Positions 11,541 through 25,100 of a stretch of 64,000 bases of DNA are shown piece after piece (positions within the stretch are counted from its first letter, which is position 1; the number at the start of each line of letters is the position of its first letter). Under the pieces are notes generated by a model. It was not told where the DNA came from and did not search any database. It saw nothing but the letters and a program-made list of their open reading frames with translations. Source of the DNA: Heterotrichella gracilis (Eukaryota > Sar > Xanthophyceae > Tribonematales > Xanthonemataceae); contig JAULBX010008551.1 in assembly GCA_032358255.1 (NCBI GenBank), forward strand, positions 1-64,000, written 5' to 3'. The translations under genes and the position numbers were made by a program.

Positions 11541-14053
11541 ATGCTCCTCCCGAGCGCCCTCACGCAGGCTGCCCTGCAAGGGGACGTGGAACCCATTCGG
11601 CAGTACCTCCAAGCCGGGGGCGACCCTGACACCCGCTCGGTGTTCCAGAGCAACCTGGTGCACATAGCCGCCAAGCACGGCCAGGTAGAAGTGATGCGGG
11701 TGCTCCTGGAGGCGGGAGCAGACGTGAATGCGCTGGACTACGTACGTCTTGTACAGTGCATGCATATGCATGCATGCATCCATGTGCGTGAACGGGTGAC
11801 ACGTCGTTATCTGCAGTCCCAGTACAAATGCAACGTGGTTTGTGGTTGTAATATTCAAAACGGCCTAAGGCAACTCATCATTGGTGTATCTTTAAGTTCC
11901 AAGCTGGGGGATCACAACCACATGTGAAATGCCACGCCATGTCTGGCCAGGCCCACCCCACGGGCTGCAGCGACTTGTCACCGCTGTGTGGCTTAACCAT
12001 GTGTACCGTGTCTCCTCAGGGTGGTATGAGGCGAACGCCCCTGCACTGGGCTTGCCAGCAGGTGGGTGCTGACACGAGCTGCACGCTGCACAGGGCAAAC
12101 CACACCCAGCGGAACAAGGGACTCTACTTTCACGCGCTTGCTGACAGCAGCCCACCTTGTGTTTGGACAGCAAAGTCTCTTGCTGCAGGCAATTTTTACT
12201 GGGCAAACACACCACGTAGCTGGCTGTGCCTGTCCGCATCCAGCATAACCCCTATACCCTAACGAACGTCATTAGGCCACCTTCGCTTTGCCTTTGCAGG
12301 GGCACATCTTGGTGGTGGAGGCGCTCGTGGAGGCCGGAGCAAACACCAAAGTGAGTAAAAACCGCAAGCATATGTTTGCCTGCTCTTTCTTGAGTGTACC
12401 ACAGCCCAGGCGCATGTACTAAACACTGCTGCGCCCAGACACCTCAACATGACTTTGGGGCAAAACTGGGGTGGATAGAGGTGTAGCCACAGCATAGCAT
12501 GGTATTAACTAATAAGGGAAGTTGAGTGGTACCTCCCACTGCCAGGGTTGCTAAGGGTGGCCTGTGTGTGCATGCCAGGCGTGGTGTGCATTGGAACAGA
12601 ACATCATTAAGAACCAGAACGAGCAGCAGCAGGTGTGTATGGACACACTGCAAATGAGCTCGTCGTAAAGCGGCATGAAATACCCTGTAGTGCTTGCTGC
12701 AGTTCACTAAAAGAACGCCCTGCATGCCCACCACGAGGTGCCTGTAGAGGCGTGCCAGGCCGCCTCTCTCTGTGGTTCTTCATTTGAGCAGGTGCAGGGC
12801 ACTATTGCAATATGCACACTCAGGGGCATGCATATATCTGTCTGATTGCCAATTGCAATGTAAATCATCATGCAGTGTCGTTATGTAGATCCCCTGCGGA
12901 CCTCATCACCCTGTTTTGAGTGTGATTGTGACCCTCTGGCATGTGCTTGCGCAGGCGCAAGGGCGCAACTGGGTGACGTTAATTGCTGGGTCGCGTTGCG
13001 GCACCTTCCTGCCTCCTGACGATCCGCCAGAGGAGACCCCAGCAAGCTTGTGCAAGAACAATGCAGTGAGGCAAGTGGCTTTAGCATTCTCGTGCCACGG
13101 CTGAATTTAGCAATTGCAAATGGCATGATATCCTGACATCAATCAGGGTGTGGGCGGCCATCGCTGCATACATGTTGTACTCGAGCACTGGCATGCGCGA
13201 GCTCATCACCTCGCAACATCACTGTCTCTAGTAACTTCAAGTGATATTGATGTGGGCATCTGTCAGCGACTTGGATTCCCTCTTCAAACTTCTTGAACTC
13301 AGAGAGGGCATGGCAACGGTCACCGCAATGACCGCCAGTCATATTGACCACTTTGCAGGTGGCTACTATTGGGTTTACAAGTGACTCGCCAGCTATATGA
13401 TAAGGTTCTGAACACCGTATTGTGTCCCTGCTAGGCTCGCCCTAGAGACCCCTACATGGAGCCCACGGATACACCATATGTTCCCACGGCGCTTCAAGGC
13501 TGTAGCGCGGCTACTGGTCACCGCAGCATGCTGCCGCAACACCGCCAACACTGCTGTGCAAAGTTCCTCGACCAGCGGGGAGTGTGCTGCCAGCCAAGGC
13601 CCGGGATCTGTGGAGCACAATGCCAGAGAATTGTCCACCAATACGGTCAGCACAGCTGCACCTTACGGTGATGTGGACGGAGCAGCGCAGGTCAGAGATA
13701 CCGCATCAACCAGTGGGTGTGATGATGGGTCTGCAACCACACCCGCAGACACCAGGAGTTGTGCAGATGCAATGATGGGTGCATCATTGGCAAGCACAGT
13801 CTCAGATCCACCTGAGATACTGCCTACCAGTACAGGGTCACGTGCAGACGACCCTGGCACGTCAGGTTCGTTGCACCAATCAGGGGTGGCGGCATGCAGC
13901 TCGGGAGCTGCAACGCCTGTGGACAATGCTTTGCGGCCAGCATTCAATTTGGATATGGATTCCCTTCTGGAGGTGCTTGCACGCAGCGCCTACCCAATCA
14001 GCAGCTGGCTGGATGAAGCAGAGTTGCAAGGGGACTTTGAGCAGGAGCAGTAA
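11541..14053 (+). CDS. Ankyrin-repeat protein
   Basis: The start GCCACCATG at 11541 has a textbook context. Exons 11541-11741, 12020-12061, 12300-12350 and 12579-12632 join in phase 0 and encode ankyrin repeats: SNLVHIAAKHGQVEVMRVLL, EAGADVNALD, RTPLHWACQQ, GHILVVEALVEAGANTK. A possible further exon is 12955-13065. The last exon, from about 13435 to the stop at 14053, reads W.PRIHHMFPRRFKAVARLLV, a segment I recall from the tail of many green-algal ankyrin proteins, followed by a Ser/Thr/Gly-rich low-complexity tail ending FEQEQ. The link between the ankyrin exons and the last exon is not phase-perfect in my reconstruction, so one exon between 12633 and 13434 is missing or misplaced. Such proteins mediate protein contacts; the partner cannot be inferred. 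Confidence 0.7.
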
Positions 14054-14341
14054 AATACTGGCAGCTGCGGGTATTCGCTTCAAAAATGGGAACCTTTCTC
14101 TTTATTTCAACTAGAGCATTTACAGTTCTGCATGATATGCCATACCCTGTATGTTCACAATGCCTTCCCTTGGTCAAGGCCTATTCCTTAGATTTAGAAC
14201 CAATTGTTTATGTTACACAGACATACAGAGGGGTGGCACACGCTGCCGCATGATATTTTGCTGGGAAAGCTGAAGCTGTGTGCCTTGTGCAGTTGCGCAG
14301 TCGTGTCCAGCCCCAGCTCCCTTGTGCGGTGCCTCTAGAGT

Positions 14342-14979
14342 CTATTTGCCGTAGTTCTTCTTGCGCTGCAAACACCACATTTTTTCGTGTCAAAAGCCTG
14401 TTGCCAACCTTTGCGCTGACGCAGTTGCACACTGATATCTTTCCAGCATTGACAGTTGTCACACAGTTGCTCTTTGAATCAGTAAACAGTGTGTGTTATC
14501 ATCGGTGTACAATGCCCTGCAAACGTGTAGTCCTGCTCTTAGATTACAACTGCAACCAAACATACTTACCCACATCCACCTGGCCTCCTCCGGCTTGCAG
14601 TCCTTGAGCACTGGCATGGTGGGGCAGAAGGGCACAAAGTCCAGGTGCTGGTAGCAGGCATCGTTCAGGGACTTGCGCATGTGGTACTCCCACTCATTCT
14701 CAGGGATCTGGAGGTGGGCCTGCACGAACGATAGTTATTGTGATCTCCCAGGCTGCCCTGGTTATGTTGGGCTGCTGGTATATACAGCCAGAACTATGTT
14801 TGCAGCAGTGGTGGTGAGGCTCAAGATCAAGAAAATACACAAAGGGGGGCGAAAGAGCCTATCGCCGTTGCAGACCTCGAAGACGGTGATATACCAGGCT
14901 GTTAGCAGTCTATTCCTTTGAACCTGGAAGAGCAACGTACCGCCACAGACCAGATATCGGGCTTCTCTTCCTGGTCCAT
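14342..14979 (-). CDS. Small CX9C-type protein, 70 residues
   Basis: Three exons on the minus strand, 14979-14941, 14719-14570 and 14365-14342, all in phase 0, give 13+50+7 residues and a stop. The ATG sits in GCAGACATGG. The protein is acidic at first (MDQEEKPDIW), then has EWEYHMRKSLNDACYQHLDF, with cysteines spaced C-X9-C-X8-C, and ends RKKNYGK. A CX9C pair suggests a small protein of the mitochondrial intermembrane space (complex I/IV subunits or assembly factors use such pairs), but only one true CX9C is present and I do not recognise the family. Each junction has good GT/AG signals (gtacgt, gtaagt; gtgcag, ttgcag). It is convergent with the ankyrin gene. Confidence 0.55.
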
Positions 14980-16121
14980 GTCTGCTCTGCACAAGGAGCA
15001 AAACAGTCAGTCCCTGTTTCAACAGAACAATAGTAGCAACTGCAACAGCTTATAGTGCACAATTGGCATCGAGAAGGCAGCAGGGTCCCTTCGTACGCGA
15101 CCACCATTGCCAATGGCATTGGGCGAACCGACAGAGCGACCACATGCCACTTGATGCCGTGAACGGCGGACGCGGTGGCCACAACTCACAACTTCACAAC
15201 GCTCGATAAATAAACCAGAGCAACTATCAGAAGTCACATCGAGGCAGCTAGAATCTACCGGAACCCTGCTGCACCTTTAGCGCCACGAAAGGGCAGTAAC
15301 GCGCACCTTCGATTTGTTGAGGTTGTGGAGCCTTGTTGGCTGCAGGTTCCCCTTGCCTGGTGTTATACTAAGCTTCCTGAGATTTTGTGTGTATACCTAT
15401 CAGTGGTAGACGTTTCAGCGGTTGAAACAAACACTGCCAACATAATTTTAGAAAATACTTAGGGTTTTTTGAAACCCCTAACTTAGGGTCTGGCACTCGC
15501 ACCTTTTTTTAGTGCACTTTTTTTTGCATGCAGTATCAGGGGTTTGCTCAATACGGCAGCTATTCCTGGCGCATAAGAGCAAAGGCCTCAAACATTTGGA
15601 CTTTCAAAGGGAGTTCGCTTTGAAGCAAAGCGTGTTGCGTGAGCAGTTGTGCCAACTGGTTATCGGCAGTGCAGACAAGGGGTGCATGCAGACGTGACTT
15701 CACCACTTGCAAGGTAAGAGTACCACGGCGCACGCCCAGGTGTTCGGCGATGGTGCTTCGTCGCATATATCGGATACTTGCTTGTACGACCTTCGGCGCG
15801 GCCATGATACGAGCGCCCACACATCTCAGCTGGGGTTGATCAATAGGGGAACGAAGTACCCTTTGTTTGCGCACTTGAAACTTGGCACCTGTTTTGATAT
15901 TGGGCAACGTGGGATACTGGGTATGTTCATCAGGCCTGCTGCCAGCTTTCAGATCGCGCACTGGGTGTTGTACAAGGCGCAGCGCTCACATATATATGTA
16001 TTTTGCATGCTTACACACCGTGTCGCACATACGCAGGGAAGTGCACAGCATTGCGCTTCAAGTGGAGTGCGCGGTTTAAGCATACGATGTCCGGTAGTGG
16101 GTGAGGCGCAGCACTGGCCCC
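14980..16121. other. Intergenic between divergent genes: no gene seen
   Basis: Lies between the starts of the CX9C gene (-) and the glycosyltransferase-like gene (+), so it should hold both promoters. Contains T-rich runs near 15507-15530. Open frames here show no domain or splice support. Confidence 0.45.
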
Positions 16122-19100
16122 ATGGCCCCCAAGAAGACTCGGCAGCGGGTTTCAGCCTCGCTGTCATCGGAGCCATTCCGCAAGAGGTGTGTCACTTAGC
16201 TATTAGACCTGGCCAGGGCCTATTGAAGTTGATCGCGCAACATGCAACCACCCGTTGCCGTTGTTTATCACCCTGGGGCTTGTGCAAGGCGGAGCACGCT
16301 GCTGCCAACGCCATGCATATGGCAAGCAACTGTACAATTGCACCTGCTTGCGTGACCTGTAGACAGGGCTAGCTCCCATACACCTCATAGTCACATCTTC
16401 AAGGGGGGAAGGGTGCATGGGCAGGAGTTATGGGGGTGGGATGAGGAGGTAAGTGGGTGGGTTTCTGTGCACATTGCGCGTGGTGTGGCGTGGGGGGAGT
16501 GGCAAGGGTCCATATCGAAAGCACCCTGTACCAAATGTATCCTCCAGTGCCGGACATGGGGAGGGCTAAAGTCTTCACAGTGCACGTGTGCTTGCATTTC
16601 CGTGAGCAATATCCACAGAGGAAGGGCAACACATAAGCAGAGGGTGTGGGCGGGGTGGGGTGAGGGAGGGGGGGGTGTTGTGCAAAGGGGTGGTCAAGGT
16701 GGCACTTTGGGCTCTTGTGGTGGGGAGGGGAGGGAACTGAAGTGGGCAAGGAGAATGTGCATTGCATCGCAACGCCCCCATGGGTTGCGCCCATGTCCCC
16801 ATTGCTCCATTGAGCCTGCCTGATCACCCCATCCCACCTCCACCTGCAGCTACTCCTACACCAAGCTGAGCAACAAGCTCAGCCTGGACACAGCCTTCTC
16901 GGGGGACGACTTCCCCGTGGTGCGCCGCACCCCGCGCCCCACCACCCCCTGGCGGGCCCGCCTGTGCGGTGCCTGCATCTGCCTCACCATCCTGGGCGCG
17001 GTGCTGCTGGTGTTTGCAGCTTTCCAGGGCACGGGCCGCGGCATCTCCTCGGTGTTCCGGCCACTTAGCGCGGGAGAGTCGGCGCTGAATGCGGCGGCTT
17101 CGGTGGTGCAGAAGCATGTGGAGGCCAGTAAGAGGAGCGCAGCGCTGCATGCCAAAACCAGCGCTGTGCAAGCGCTGCAAGGGGAGGATCCTACCCTGCG
17201 GGCGCCAGATGAGGGGTCGCAGGGGGGCGCTGGGAAGGGTGTGGTTGGGGAGGGGCAGCCCCAGATGGATGAGCTTGCACAGGAGAGCATCCGCGTGGGG
17301 CAGATCGAGGGCGCAGCAGATGGCATTGTGGGAGCCTCAGCTGGTGACCCTGCAGAGATAGCAGACAGTGGTGACAGTGCTGGCGGGGAGGAGGTGCAGC
17401 AGGGGGGTGGTGGGGATGCGGACAGGGCTGGGCGCAGCTGGCAGCTAGGGCGCAAGGGGAGTGCCGGAGGTACGCATACCTGCACGCAGAAACCCTAAAA
17501 CGTAAACCCTAAATCGAAAGTTGCCCGGTTTGGGCGCACGGGTGGTTGGCATGGGTGGCGGCGTGCGCAACTGCCCATGCTAAGCACAGGATCATGACCT
17601 GCCCTGGTACAAACAATGGACGTGTGCTTTAGGAGGCGCGTTGCGAACAACACCTGGCATGGCGCAAAAACGATGAAATTTGATCAGCTGCTTGTCGTGC
17701 ATATGCAACTGTCTCATCCACTGTGACTGCTGATCTGTCTGTAATGCCGCAACGCATGCAACTAAATTGTTAACAACTGACCATTTGCAGGTGATGATGG
17801 CGCCCGCTCAGTCATACCAATCACCACCATGCCAGGGGAGGAGGATAGCGACGAGGCCATCCACATAAAGAAGCCGCTCAGCGCCGCAGACGGGGACGCC
17901 ATCGAAAATGGAGTGGGGGGACAATCAGACCACCAGCCCTCAGGGGAGGAGGGGCCCGTCGGTGATCAGCAAACTCACCCCGGTGGTGGCGATGGCGCGG
18001 GTGATGGCCACATCGGCGATCCCGAGCAGGTGAATCAGTGCTAGGATTGAATTGCAATGCTCCATAAAAGTATTCGTTGGTATAATAAATAAGAATACGT
18101 CAACCGTCGGTGCTGACTAATTAGCTCTTTTTCCATGTACTGACGTTTCAGTGAGTCACACGCATTTAACTATTTGTATGACATGTTGAACGAGGGCAGT
18201 CCATGCAGGAGGACTTGAATATATCACGTGATATACTAAGTTCCTCCTGGCCCATGCGACCCTGGGTGCCCCATAGACCAGTTACCAGCTATCGTCTACA
18301 CACCACGTGAATGCTTACGGGTTGATACTTGTTGTACCAATGAGTGATCATCAGATGTGCCCCATAGTCTGTTTGCCAACTGTTTGCCACCCAACAGGTG
18401 CAAGGCGGCGAATCACATCGACCGCAAGGGGAGGGCCAAGGGGAGGATGCCCAGGCGCAGCCGCAGCCACAGCCAGGCGAAACCACCGCCGATGGAACCG
18501 CCAACCAGCCCCAAGGGGGGGAGGCGCAGCATCCACAAGGGGAGGCCACCCCTGATGAAGTGCCTCAACACACAGCTGGGGATGGGGAGGGTGGAGCTGG
18601 GGATGGTAACACGCCAGCTGGGGAGGAGGGTGCACAGCAGCAGCAGCAGCAGCAGCCGCGGCCAACCGATGGGGATGTGGAGGTGGGCGGCGGGGATGCT
18701 GAGCAGCAGCGGCAGCCCTTGCAAGGGGTGGAGCCTGTGGTGGCGTCTGGAGTGGAGGAGGGAAGGTCGGGCGATGGCGGTGCAGGGGAGAGGCCTGTCC
18801 AGGACACGCAGCAAGATGCGCCGATCCCTGAGCGCCCCGCTGGGGATGACATTGGCTCTGCTGGGGATGGCGCTGACGGGGCTGATCCCCGTAGCCAGCC
18901 CACAGGCACCTCTGAGCGGCCCGGGGATGGCGAAGCCACGGCTGGGGATGGTAACACGCCAGCTGGGGACGGGGAGGGCGCAGCGGAAGGTGCTCAGCAG
19001 CAGCAGCAGCCCGATGAGGGGGCCTCTGAACTTGTTGTGAGCTTCAGCAAGACCGATCCTGACGTGGTGGTGCGCAGCAACACAACTGGCGACTCCACAC

Positions 19101-22100
19101 CCCTACCCCAGGAGGGCGGCGTGGTTCCAGATCCCGCCGATGGAGACCCTGCACCCCAAAACCCTACACTCCCGCAGCCTGCAGAGGGCGAGGGGGCTGC
19201 AGCCGCTGCCGAGGACCCGGCGGTCAGTTTCAGCAAGACCGACCCTTCCATGGTGGCGCGCGAAAACGCCACCACCGAAGACCCTGCGAAGGGTTTGCAG
19301 CCCGAGGCGGGGGAGGGGATGGCCGAGGCCGCCGGCGCCAAGGTGGATGATCAGGGCAATATCGTGGAGGAGGGGAGGTCGCAGCTTGAGCTGGGGGTAT
19401 CTGTAGCCAGCAGCGATGCGGTCAACGGCAGCAGCGTGGCGGGTGGCGGGGATCCCCAGGCGGATGCGTTCCCATCTGTGGATGCGGTGATGGCTGATGT
19501 GGTGCCGGTGAAGCGGCCGGAGGGGCTGGTGCAGAGAGGTAGGGCGGGGGTGAGGGGTGGCAGTGGGTGGTGGGTGGGTGGAGAGGGGGGGGGTAGTGGT
19601 AGTGCTAGGAAGAAGGGGCGGCGATGGGCGTTGCACGCCCCGCACGGGTCGATGCAGGCCGTTTTTGAGTCGTTTGTTACATCAACAGCAAGCAGGGAGC
19701 AGCTCAGCTTCCACCCACATGGATCTATTCACATTGTCTGGGCCCACGCTGCGCCCTTCTCTCGAAGAAATAGGAAACTAGGAGACTAATACCATGATAT
19801 TTGCTTTATTGAATCTATGTCCCACTTGACACGCTGTGCACATGTCCTCCTTGCAGAGGAGGAGCATGCCACTAGGTGTAGGGTTTGGTTAAAGGGTTTA
19901 GGGTTACCCACCCTTTGACACACTATGTACCCTCCCTTGCAGAAGAAGAGGAGGAGCCTGAGGAGCCTGAGGAGGTTCATGCAGCAGGGGAGGACCCCAG
20001 CAAGCGCCTGTCATTCCCCTTCCAGGACCAGGACAACGCCACAGCAGGCAAGGCCATAAACCCTAAATCATGAACCCTAAAACCTAGGCAATCATCTCCC
20101 TTCCTGGACGAAGGCAACGCCACAGGCAGGCAAGGGCATGTAAACCCTACGTCGTGAATCCCAAACCCTGGATTCACCACCTGGAGAGAGGTCCTGCAAC
20201 AGAAGAGAGGTCCTGCTTGTTTCTCCTGACTGCTCATTTGTGGACCAGTCACATGCGTACAGTCCATGCACCCGCCATGTACCATGCCCCACTGTTAGTC
20301 ATCTACATGCATAGCAAGTCAGGGAATTAATCGTAATTTTCCTGCCTCAGGTTTTGCTCAACTTCAAATCCCCGCCAAGCACTGGCCCAAGGTGATCAGC
20401 AGGGACCAGGGCAGCCTCCCGGGGACTGCCTCGCGCGCAGGTCAGTCTTGTCTTTTCTGTCGTGAGCTGCATATGCACAATATATATATATTGTATATGA
20501 TACAATCAGATGTGATGCAGTTGTATAGGATACAATCCTGCCAAGCAGCAAAAGTAGCAGTCAGCGCTGTACACACATCAAATCATGAAAAACCAAAATC
20601 ACTCCATGCAGACCTGCTCTCAACTGCTTATATCAATCTCTCGAGTCCCTTGCATGTTTGGTTCGCAGTAACTGAGGCCACGGATGACGGCTGGCAATGC
20701 CTTTCTGTCTTTGTTTGTTTGTAACTAGGCCGCATTGCGTGCAGGGGCAGCGGCGAAGTCCACCTCCCGCCTGAAGCGCCGCCGTAAGGTGGTCCCCGTC
20801 AGCTCAGCAGTGCAGCGGGTGGCCCCCGCCACGCTGGGCACAGATGGTGGGGTTGCAGTTGATCCCCGGGGTGATACAGTGCCGAGGGTGAACCTCGCAG
20901 CATTGGACGCAGAGGGTGGGGAGCCAGTCAACCCCGGGGATGATGCAGTGCCAAGGGTAAACCCAGCATCGTTGGACGCAGAGGGTGGGGAGCCAGTTGA
21001 TCCCCTGGCGGAGCCAGTCAAATCCGGGGATGATGCAGTGCCAAGGGTAAACCCCGCATCTTTGGATGCAGAGGGTGGAGAGCCAGTCAATCCCCGGGAT
21101 GACCCAGTGCCTAGGGTGAACCCAGCAGCAATAGACGCAGAGGGTGGGGAGCCAAATGATCAGGGGGCAGATACAGTGCCGAGGGTGAATCCAGCAGCAT
21201 TGGATGCGGAGGGTGGGGAGCCGGTCGATCCCCGGGGGGAGGCAGTTATTTCCGCAGATGATACAGTGCCAAGGGTAAACCCAGCATCGCTGGATGCAGA
21301 GGGTGGGGAGCCAGTCAATCCTGGGGCCGATGCAGTGCCAACGGTGAACCCAGCAGCATTAGATGCAGAGGGTGGGGAAACGGTCAATCCCGGGGCTGAT
21401 GCTGTGCCAATGGTAAAACCAGCAGCAGTGGATGCAGAGGGTGAGGAACCCACCGATGGCGAGGCAGATACAGTACCGATTGTGGACCCTGCGTCGCTGG
21501 GCGGGGAGGGTGGGGAGCCAAGTGAGACCGGGGATCTCCCATTCAAGTGCGTGGGCCCCACACCCTAAACCCTAAACCTTACACCTTGAACCCTAAATTG
21601 AGCTCGGGGATTGCCCATTTAAGCGCAGGGGCCCCACACCCTAGGCCTGGATCTTTAAACCCTGCATGCTTCCTGCCCGGGCACTTCGCATTGTGACAGT
21701 GGACCTCACATCCTACATTTTAAACACCCTGCGTTTTAAACGTAACTCTACATGCTTCCTTCCAGGAGAGTGGACCATGCCTCACCGTTCAACTTGTCAA
21801 ATCATAAACCCTGAACCCTGAACGCTGAATCCTACATGCTTTCCTGGCCAAGATTCCTGGCACGAGAGTGAACTTGACCTCGCCACTTAATCCTTCAAAC
21901 CCTGAATTTGCGAACTCCAAACCCTAAGCCCTACATGCTTCCTGTCCAGGGTTCCTGGCGAGAGAGTGAACCCTGCCTCCATTGAGGCAGAGGGTGGGGA
22001 GCCCAAGGATTTCGGCGCCAACATCTACGAGGGTGCCAATCCGCCGCGGCGCAGGGCCAAGCGCAAAACCCTCCGCAAGGGTTCCAGGAGGAGGGTGGAG

Positions 22101-25100
22101 GTGGAGGAGGAGGAGGAGGGGGGGTTGCCTGCAGGGAAGCGGGGGGTGGTTGGCGGGCTGGGGCTGCCTGTCTCATCCAAAGGTGGGCCTTGCGAGGCTG
22201 GGAAGATGCTGTTTATGGTTTAGGGTTCAGTGATCAGGGTTTAGAGCTATGTGCTGTCTCATCCAAGGTGGGCTTTGCTGGGCTAGGGAGGTACAAATGT
22301 TGCTGCTGTGTAGGGTTTAGGGTTTAGGGCCTGAGAGGCACCCGTTGGCAGGTGCTGGATCAGTATCAATTTGAGCGAGCTGTCAAGCCAAGCTGCTCTC
22401 TCTGCAGCTGCCACATGCTGGTTCTCGAGCAGAGGCGAGTTTTGTAGGGTTGTCTGAATGCTCGTGGGATTCGTGTATTGGTCTGTGGGTGTGGCGTGGT
22501 GAGGACCTTGTGTTCGGGATAGTGGTGGTGCTGGTATTAACTGTTGTCCCTCAAGGGTGTAGAGTTTAGATGCACACTGCCAGGGAGTTGTGTGCTGGTG
22601 CAGGGCCATGGTAACTGTGATTGTGATTGGTTTGCATTTGTGATTGTAAATTGTAACTTCATTGCGAACTGTGATTGTAACCATGTGGGCCATGTGCAGG
22701 GTCAGGCAAGCTTCACTTTGAGGAGGAAGCGGGTGAGGGGCAAGGGGGCCGCGCCACCAGGGGGGGAAAGCGACCGGTGGGGGGGGCGTCAGATGATGAA
22801 CCTGAGGGGAGGCCCGGTCAGCAGGCACAGCTGAGGCTTGCCAGGGGGGAATCAGATGAGGAGGAGAGGGAAGGGGAGGTGGGGCGGCGAAAGGGGTCCC
22901 AAGCAGCGGGGGAGGGGGATGATGAAGAGGAGGGTGGGGAGGTGGAAGGACAGAGGAAAAAGGCGTCAGGGGAGGCGTCAGAGGGGGGAGGTGCGCAGTG
23001 GGGTGGTGGCAGCATGGGCAGGGGTAGTTAAGGATGTTAGGCGGTTTTGGTTTTGGTGCTGTGGCTTGTTTGGTTGAGAGTGTGGTTTGCCTGTCTGTTT
23101 GGGCTGTTGGGGGTGTGCTACGACTGCATGCCACGCCAGCATAGGGAAGTGCTTTGCTTTGCTTGGGGTGCTGTTGGAATTACAGTTGCGGGCGGGATTT
23201 CATCCTCCCCTCATTGTCATATTCCCCTCTTTTCCAGAGCCAGCAGGGGAGGCATTGGATGCGAAGGAGAGGGAGGGGCGGCAAAGAAAGCAGCTGCCAA
23301 GGGAGGATTTAGATGAAGACGAGCTGGGGGGCATCGAGGGCCGGAAAAAGCCGGCGCCAAGGGAGGCGTCAGTGGGGGGGGATGAGGGGCATTGGGATGG
23401 GGAGGCGTTGGATGGGGAGGAAGGGCGGGGTGGGGCGGAGCAGCGGCGAAAAAAGCGCAGTGCTGTGCCGGCAGCGGATGAGGAGGCGGTAGAAGAAGCC
23501 CCAGGCAGCACGGCCACGCCTATCACCACCACGCCTCAAGGTAGACACCTAAAATGAACAACAAAAGCAACAGAATCAATGTAAAAACCTGGTCCGTAAG
23601 CAAATCCCCTGCCACTTTGGAACTGATGGGGGTCATTTGGGGGATGATCTTGGGGTCATTTTACATATATTTCATTTTGTGACTGTGTGGAGTGGGAATG
23701 CACACCAGCGGTACCTGGAAAAGGTCACCTCTTCTCAACATGAATTTAAGATTTGGATTTAAACCAACTCCACCATAAATCATCTCCACCAGCTACCTGC
23801 GCAGCTTGTGACAACAACCCAGGCAGCATGTGTAATAATCCTTCCAACATTAATTGTTTTCTCATTGTAGCAGAGCCAGCAGCGGTAGAGGCGCCTGCCG
23901 AGGAGGAGGAGGGTATTGAAATCCCCGTCATCATGATCCCAGCCAAAAACCCAATCCCAGACCCGGCCGCTGGGGACCAGCCAGGGGAGCAGCAAGGAGT
24001 GGAAAATACGCCAGCTGACACGGGGAGGGATGCTGGGGGGGCTGACCCTAGCACAGACCCTAAGGGTGTGGAGGACACCATCGCAGACCCTAAGGGTTCA
24101 GCCGGGGAGGGGGATGCGGGTGGGTTGCCAGCGGGCGAGGGGAGGATTGGAGTTGGTGACCTCCCCAGGGTGACCCTCACCAAGCCCCTGGCGGAGGGGC
24201 ACGAGGGTTCCGAGGAGAGCAAAACCCTAGCTAAGGGCAGGGAAGGTGGGTGATGGTGTGTGCCAATGTGGCGCCTGTGCACGCGGCTGCATGGTGCAGT
24301 TGCGCCATACCATACCGTACCATACCGCTGCATGCTGCAGTAGGGGTGGTGCATAGGCACCAGATGGAGGGCGCTGTCATGGGCCCACCAGCATGGCTGA
24401 TGCGATTTTGGCATATGCTGATGTTGTTATTCTATTCTATTCTATATGCTGATGTGGCAGTGAGATGGCGGGATTTGTACCGAGGGTGTCAAAACATGTT
24501 TTCTATTCTGTTCTCACATGAGAATCATTTCGCACTTCATTACATCTGTGCATGCGTCGTGCAGGGATTGCCGAAAAAGATGGCGCGGCACCTGGGGATG
24601 GCGGGCATCCCCAAGCTGATGCCCAGCCCAAAGGGGGGCAGGAAGGGGTGAAGAGCGGGGGGGAACCAGCAGCAGAGGTTAATGAGGTGGCTGCTGGGGA
24701 GGATGCAACGCTGGATAAGGATGCGGCTGCGGCTGCTGGGGATTCCACCACTGGGCTAGCGCCTGGGGACGCTGTGGTGGCGCCAGGTGGCGAGATGAAG
24801 GCGCAGGGCGTTGAGGTGGCGCCAGGTGTTGAGCTGCCAGGCGCTGTGGCATTGCCAGGTGGCGGGGTGCAAGGGCTCGGCGCTGCGCAGCCTGCCGCCA
24901 CCGAGGCGACAGCAAAGTGAGTGGGTGGTGCTGCGGCACCAGGTGGTGGTTGTGATTGCGGCTGCATTTGTGTCGGTTACCCAAATCCAGCTTTTCGTGA
25001 AGTGACTAAACAATGATGGACATTTTCCCCCAGAAATTATAGCATGCGTATCTGGACAAGGTCATAATATTTTAAAAACATTCTAGAGTATCATAAACCT

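Noticed and set aside
15560-15961. 133-residue minus-strand frame with a helix-turn-helix-like stretch (STIAEHLGVRRGTL)
   Set aside because: The resemblance is short and the rest shows no family; no splice signals link it to the small CX9C gene.
22283-23134. 283-residue Pro/His-rich frame on the minus strand
   Set aside because: Antisense to a Gly/Glu-rich exon of the glycosyltransferase gene; the composition is the mirror of that exon.
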